Assembly (NCBI GenBank): GCA_012799165.1
Contig: JAAZLU010000214.1
Coordinates: 1-10,086 of the forward strand
From: Clostridiales bacterium
GTDB lineage: Bacteria > Bacillota > Clostridia > Peptostreptococcales > Anaerovoracaceae
DNA: 10,086 nucleotides
Reading direction: 5' to 3'
Translations under genes and position numbers: made by a program
Notes under the pieces: model-generated
The model's database searches: none
The model's input: the letters and a program-made list of their open reading frames with translations, nothing else
What the model was told of the DNA's origin: nothing
In this document: positions 6,713 through 10,086 of the stretch, in pieces
Position numbering within the stretch: position 1 is the stretch's first letter
Layout: each line of letters begins with the position of its first letter

Positions 6713-7276
6713 ATGAAGAATGAAAGAACTCCCATAGAATTGTCCCCTGAAGAATTTAATAAATATTCCAAGAATGTTAGAAGTATTTTTTTTAACATCG
6801 GGCTCTTAGCGACGAGCTTTTGGGGACCGGTTATATTCATCTTGCTTCTGGTAGCTTCATACTACTTGGATATATTAACGGCATCCGATAAGACCATTAA
6901 TATTTTAGTTGTATCATCTGTAACCCTATTAGTTTTAATATGGACATTTATATTTAGATATATTAAACGCAAAGTAAAGGAAATTTATTTAGACAATATA
7001 ATTATTATAAATCCAGATTTGGCTAACAGTTTAAAAAGGAAGCAGCGGCAGGATAAAATCATATTTAAATTGCTGTGCGGGGCTATCGCGATTGTTTTTC
7101 TAATCGGCCTCGCGTCGATTATTCTGGTGCAAGGGAAGTATCCCGACAATATCGGCTATGCAATGCTGGGAATAATTGTAATGCTTTTAACGAGCTGCAT
7201 TCCTCTGTTCTTTGCTATCTATTCTTATGCACCCATATATATTTACCGAGATATTGATAACAATTACAACTTCTGA
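6713..7276 (+). CDS. Four-helix membrane protein of unknown function
   Basis: I do not recognise a family. From the ATG at 6713 the product has 187 residues: a polar N-terminus (MKNERTPIELSPEEFNKYSK) and four hydrophobic segments arranged as two hairpins. Helices lie near residues 22-46 and 58-76, then a basic loop with KRKQRQDK, then helices near 115-138 and 146-170 ending in a Tyr-rich tail. I prefer 6713 because GAGGG stands 5 bases before it; an in-frame ATG at 6689 would add 8 residues but has no ribosome binding site and sits at the predicted transcription start. The 5' two thirds is clearly more AT-rich than the flanking genes, which may mean recent transfer. It stands alone on the + strand and converges on the DUF3021 gene with a 23-bp gap and no visible terminator. 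A bacteriocin-immunity or stress-type membrane role is possible but unsupported. Confidence 0.72.
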   Translation: MKNERTPIELSPEEFNKYSKNVRSIFFNIGLLATSFWGPVIFILLLVASYYLDILTASDKTINILVVSSVTLLVLIWTFIFRYIKRKVKEIYLDNIIIINPDLANSLKRKQRQDKIIFKLLCGAIAIVFLIGLASIILVQGKYPDNIGYAMLGIIVMLLTSCIPLFFAIYSYAPIYIYRDIDNNYNF

Positions 7277-7299
7277 TTATCTCCGGCTCGCTTATGCCC

Positions 7300-7785
7300 C
7301 TAATCTTCAATATCGCTTTCGCTCATATAAGCATACTTTTTATACTCTTCCGTAAGCCGATTCATTTCCCGAATCTCTCTTTTCCATATGAGGTACATTA
7401 TGACCCATATCAGTGCGTACATGAGGATGATTATGCCGGCCATTATCGATATGGCTATAATATGCATTGAGAACCAATGCAGCCGAGCCCCTACTATCAG
7501 AAAGGTGGACAGTATTAGCGCACAGTGAGCCGCCGTAGCGCGCAGCAGACTCCATTCTTCTATGTCGAAAAATAATGTTCCGGCGAAGGCTATCATGCCC
7601 AATATTGCACCGAGCAGGGTCTGGACAACTACAGCCTGAACGGATCCTAGTCTCTCGCTGAGCTCAGGCATGCAAACCACGCACTGGCCACTACCCAAAT
7701 AATTTACCAAAAAGGTAATAAGATGCACTAGCAGCACACCGACGGCGAATCCGCTTATTAATCTTGTAATCAGGCGTTTTTTCAT
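7300..7785 (-). CDS. DUF3021 family membrane protein
   Basis: This 161-residue protein has four predicted membrane helices (about 8-30, 52-72, 80-102 and 108-134), a Lys-rich start (MKKRLITR) and a charged, cytoplasmic C-terminal tail (KREIREMNRLTEEYKKY). Length, topology and its position directly behind a LytTR regulator match the DUF3021 family. Such proteins are found as membrane partners of LytTR transcription factors in Firmicutes, where the membrane protein is thought to restrain the regulator. The ATG lies in an ATGA overlap with the LytTR stop and is preceded by a strong GGGAGGT ribosome binding site, so the two are made together. A short segment between helices 1 and 2 contains a Cys pair (GQCVVCMPE, residues 33-41) that would be outside the membrane. 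The family assignment is good; the signal is unknown. Confidence 0.85.
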   Translation of the reverse strand: MKKRLITRLISGFAVGVLLVHLITFLVNYLGSGQCVVCMPELSERLGSVQAVVVQTLLGAILGMIAFAGTLFFDIEEWSLLRATAAHCALILSTFLIVGARLHWFSMHIIAISIMAGIIILMYALIWVIMYLIWKREIREMNRLTEEYKKYAYMSESDIED

Positions 7786-8246
7786 CGTTTCGACCTCCCT
7801 TTAAGAAGCGTCTGGCGAATCTGCATAGCGTATCGCCTCGATGTGTGGGTCACTAGTCCGTTTTCCATCTTTATCTGAATTACTCCTCCGCCTACGAAAT
7901 CCCAGTTCTTGAGATATTTAAGGTTTACTATCTCCGACTGGGATATTCTGACGAACCACGCGGGATCGAGGCACTCTTCCACGCGCGCAAGCGCATCCTT
8001 GATTACATGATCACCGGTGAGGGTTTTAGCCGTCACATAGCGACCGTCGCGCATGACGAGAACAAGATCCGAGTTGTCTATGCCATATCTTTCGAAGAAT
8101 AATCCGGCAGTTGTAGTCTGCTCGAATTTCTCCGAGAGTGCGGACACAAGCTTTTCCACTCGTTCGTTTTTCTCCGCGGCACGCACGGTAATCTCTATGT
8201 CTTCCCCGAGCGTATCGTCATGGATAAAGCGAAATTTAACTCCCAC
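7782..8246 (-). CDS. LytTR-family DNA-binding transcriptional regulator
   Basis: This 154-residue protein has a short N-terminal region (1-50) with no receiver domain and a C-terminal LytTR DNA-binding domain (about 55-150). The domain shows WFVRISQSEIVNLKYL (97-112), the GGGVIQIKMENG strand pair and the SRRYAMQIR helix (136-144), as in other LytTR proteins. Regulators of this stand-alone type normally bind direct repeats and are controlled by a membrane partner, here the DUF3021 protein encoded next with a 4-bp overlap. The chosen start is GTG at 8246, about 10 nt after a G-rich AGGAGGGGG stretch; no better start is in frame nearby. A promoter and paired direct repeats upstream imply autoregulation. 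No obvious target operon such as an ABC transporter lies next to it in this window. Confidence 0.9.
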   Translation of the reverse strand: MGVKFRFIHDDTLGEDIEITVRAAEKNERVEKLVSALSEKFEQTTTAGLFFERYGIDNSDLVLVMRDGRYVTAKTLTGDHVIKDALARVEECLDPAWFVRISQSEIVNLKYLKNWDFVGGGVIQIKMENGLVTHTSRRYAMQIRQTLLKGRSKR

Positions 8247-8278
8247 AGATGAGATGCCCCCTCCTCTTAGTAGTTATT

Positions 8279-8307
8279 ATTATAAAAGCATATCTTTTTA
8301 TATGCAA
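8279..8307 (-). promoter_or_regulatory. Promoter of the LytTR-DUF3021 operon, with a palindromic spacer
   Basis: The minus strand reads TTGCAT (8302-8307), a 17-bp spacer, then a perfect TATAAT (8279-8284). The spacer and -35 edge contain a perfect inverted repeat, GCATAT-AAAAAG-ATATGC (8288-8305), whose arms flank an A-rich centre. This could be an additional operator or simply AT-rich promoter sequence. Confidence 0.75.
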
Positions 8308-8313
8308 TGCCCC

Positions 8314-8347
8314 CGTCGTATTCGGTATAATCTCGTCGCATTCGGTA
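8314..8347 (-). promoter_or_regulatory. Paired direct repeats, likely LytTR binding sites
   Basis: Two 14-bp direct repeats on the minus strand, TACCGAATGCGACG (8334-8347) and TACCGAATACGACG (8314-8327), differ at one base and have a 20-bp period. They end 7 bp upstream of the -35 hexamer. Direct repeats spaced about two helical turns apart next to -35 are the known arrangement for LytTR activators, so this is probably where the regulator binds its own promoter. Confidence 0.7.
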
Positions 8348-8445
8348 AACAGCTAGGCGATTTTATAGGCATGGAAAACTCGTCCGCCTGATTATGAACA
8401 ATTAGTCTTAAATTTAAAAACGCTCAAATTAAACTTTAACAAAGT

Positions 8446-8474
8446 AAGCCCTCCTTTCGGACGAAGGAGGGCTT
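8446..8474 (-). terminator. Hairpin terminator after the SLH-protein gene
   Basis: A perfect 11-bp stem (8446-8456 with 8464-8474; AAGCCCTCCTT and AAGGAGGGCTT) closes on a 7-nt loop. It lies about 100 bp past the stop of the leftward SLH gene and separates it from the LytTR promoter. The T-run after the stem is short and interrupted on both strands, so efficiency and direction are uncertain. The remainder of 8348-8571 shows nothing else clear. Confidence 0.75.
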
Positions 8475-8571
8475 TCTGTAATTCTATAAAGCTGTAATCT
8501 GTCCGGTTCCTTCGATTTATATCCCGATTGCTCATAAACTCTTAAACGAAGATTCAGACAAGCTTTCGGTA

Positions 8572-10086
8572 CTATCTGGTCAGCCTGTAGGTAAGCACAA
8601 ATAGCTCGGGGCCTCCGTTTAGCCTAAGATCCTCGGGCCTTGAGGGCATAATAACTTCGAGACCGGAATGTATCTCCATAACAGGCCAGTCTCCGGAATT
8701 GCCCTCCGGCATTCGCCAGGAATCGATTCTGAAGTGGCTTAAGTCAAGAACACCACCGCCCGCTCTCTCGCCGGGGTAAATGTCGAAATAGGGATTCTCG
8801 CTTATGTCGAGCGCACCTACAAGAGTTAAGCTGAAGCCGTTCAATATTATCTCTTTTCCCTCTCCGAAGCTTAGGCCGCTGACATCGATAAGCTCGTCCT
8901 TGGTCAATGTAACTGAACCCAGTCCGGGTGCGGTAAGAGCCTCAAGGGCTTCGCTCTTTTCATTAGATGCCACTGCCCCTTCCTGAATTAATTTCCCGAG
9001 AAGGTTTTCGTGGCTCCCCTTCAGCCTCGCATTGAGCGCTGCTTCGGAAACTATCGCCACATCCGCGCGCATAAAGTTTTTGAGTTGTACATTCTGCGAT
9101 AAAATACCTGCCTGCCTTGCCAATTCCTCGGGTTTGTCCCAAGTAAAGTCGCCGCCCGCCTCGGAGGAATATCCAAGAGCTCGCAAAACGAAGGTAAGAT
9201 ACATCTGAGCGCTCGCGATATTCTCACTGCCGAACTTCGTGGCGGAGATGCCGGAAGTCAACTTATTTTCGTAGGCATAGCCGACAACCGCGTCTGCCCA
9301 GGCCGGCACATCCGTAAAGGGGTGGCTCCATGTCCCCTGCACAGCCTCTTCGTACTTGCCGAGCAGTCGGACCAGCATGATCATGGCTTCGACTCGCGAA
9401 GGCGCACGGTTTAGGGCAAAATTGGTGCTGCCGTCCGGATTTGTTCCCACGCCGTGGAAGAGTCCGAGCCTCTTCAATTGCAAGGCCGCAGCTTCGCCGT
9501 GCGGACCGGATTTCGGCTCTCCTTTCTCGAATTCTTGTCCACCAATGATGGAACCTTTGTGATCGATGCTGCCTAAAAGGCGAAGATTTCCGCCCCCGGC
9601 TCCTATAAAACTATTCGCGCCCGAAGAGAAAGCTCCGGTGACTGTCACCGTAGCGCCGCCCTCTATCGACAGCTGAGCACCTTCCTCTATATCCAGACTC
9701 TTGAACTCCATATCCGTGTAGATAGTTGGCACTCCCTGCGGATCGACGGTACTCATATTCTTTTTTACGCGCGCCGCCCCGCCAAAACTCTGCAATCCTC
9801 CTTCGTAAATGTAGCTTCCGTCGTTTACGAAGTTTCCGGCAACTACCAGGCCTCCCCTCGCAGCGACTTTAACGGACGAGCCTTTGGCTATGGTAAGATT
9901 ATCTACGGAGAGTATCGCGCAATCCAGCACCGCATTTCCGCTTAAAACTCCGTCCCTTATGAGAGCGTAATTATTTAGCTGCTGGCCCCTGTCGGCATGG
10001 GTTATTTTTCCGACTTTAGCGCCGTTTATAACGACTAACCCGTCCTCGTGTTCGAGGCTTCCGAAATTCCCGACAATATCCCCGCC
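8572..10086 (-). CDS. SLH-domain cell-surface protein (5' end outside window)
   Basis: The frame is open to the right edge of the window, so only the C-terminal 504 residues are seen; the in-frame GTG at 9930 is internal. The first 190 or so visible residues are Gly/Val/Ser-rich short strands typical of a secreted beta-helix (for example GAFSSGANSFIGAGGGNLRL). S-layer homology repeats follow at about 200-355. The best preserved has FTDVPAWADAVVGYAYENKL followed by TSGISATKFG (257-286); the next contains SAQMYLTFVLRALGY. SLH domains bind secondary cell-wall polymers and hold proteins on the surface. The last 150 residues return to a beta-strand-rich stretch without SLH motifs, so the anchor lies inside the protein and not at its end. 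It has no membrane anchor in the visible part. It probably displays a beta-helical passenger; ligand or enzymatic role is unknown. Confidence 0.87.
   Translation of the reverse strand, partial: GGDIVGNFGSLEHEDGLVVINGAKVGKITHADRGQQLNNYALIRDGVLSGNAVLDCAILSVDNLTIAKGSSVKVAARGGLVVAGNFVNDGSYIYEGGLQSFGGAARVKKNMSTVDPQGVPTIYTDMEFKSLDIEEGAQLSIEGGATVTVTGAFSSGANSFIGAGGGNLRLLGSIDHKGSIIGGQEFEKGEPKSGPHGEAAALQLKRLGLFHGVGTNPDGSTNFALNRAPSRVEAMIMLVRLLGKYEEAVQGTWSHPFTDVPAWADAVVGYAYENKLTSGISATKFGSENIASAQMYLTFVLRALGYSSEAGGDFTWDKPEELARQAGILSQNVQLKNFMRADVAIVSEAALNARLKGSHENLLGKLIQEGAVASNEKSEALEALTAPGLGSVTLTKDELIDVSGLSFGEGKEIILNGFSLTLVGALDISENPYFDIYPGERAGGGVLDLSHFRIDSWRMPEGNSGDWPVMEIHSGLEVIMPSRPEDLRLNGGPELFVLTYRLTR

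Noticed and set aside
8053..8391. A 112-codon plus-strand open frame across the LytTR promoter
   Set aside because: It runs antisense through the LytTR gene and its promoter and operator repeats, lacks a ribosome binding site, and is Ser/Arg-rich as shadow frames often are.

Overview
The window looks like a chromosomal segment of an anaerobic member of the Clostridia (Firmicutes) with moderate GC content. The signs are ECF-type vitamin transport under a cobalamin riboswitch, a LytTR/DUF3021 gene pair, a DUF2284 protein, an SLH-domain surface protein, and a surface protein built from cysteine-rich repeats of a kind common in Clostridia. Genus or family cannot be fixed from this sequence. No tRNA, rRNA, CRISPR array, transposase or phage gene is visible.

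Layout. The left end (3-1283, + strand) is the C-terminal part of a secreted, membrane-anchored protein with seven Cys-rich repeats, closed by a strong hairpin terminator (1375-1408). From 6561 down to 1506 everything reads leftward. A promoter (6533-6561) drives a cobalamin riboswitch (about 6368-6508) with an intrinsic terminator (6338-6364). Then come ecfT (5435-6337), an 883-residue fusion of two EcfA ATPases with an S-component-like membrane domain (2787-5438), a flavin reductase-like protein with its own extended -10 promoter (2117-2677), and a DUF2284 Cys-rich protein (1506-2048). The last 13 codons of the DUF2284 gene are repeated in frame after its stop codon.

The middle-right holds a lone + strand gene for an AT-rich four-helix membrane protein of unknown function (6713-7276). 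It converges on a two-gene leftward operon, a LytTR DNA-binding regulator (7782-8246) and a DUF3021 membrane protein (7300-7785). That operon has a clear promoter and a pair of 14-bp direct repeats just upstream of -35 that look like LytTR sites. The right end (8572-10086, - strand) is the C-terminal part of an SLH-domain surface protein, followed by a terminator (8446-8474).

How the parts fit. The central block is best read as a complete corrinoid (vitamin B12 or precursor) importer. It has a T component, two ATPases and a substrate-binding S domain encoded in only two genes, and it is switched off by intracellular cobalamin. The flavin reductase and DUF2284 protein may handle redox or metal chemistry of the cargo, but that link rests only on position. 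The LytTR/DUF3021 pair looks like a self-regulating membrane-sensing switch whose targets are not visible here. The two end genes encode cell-surface proteins.
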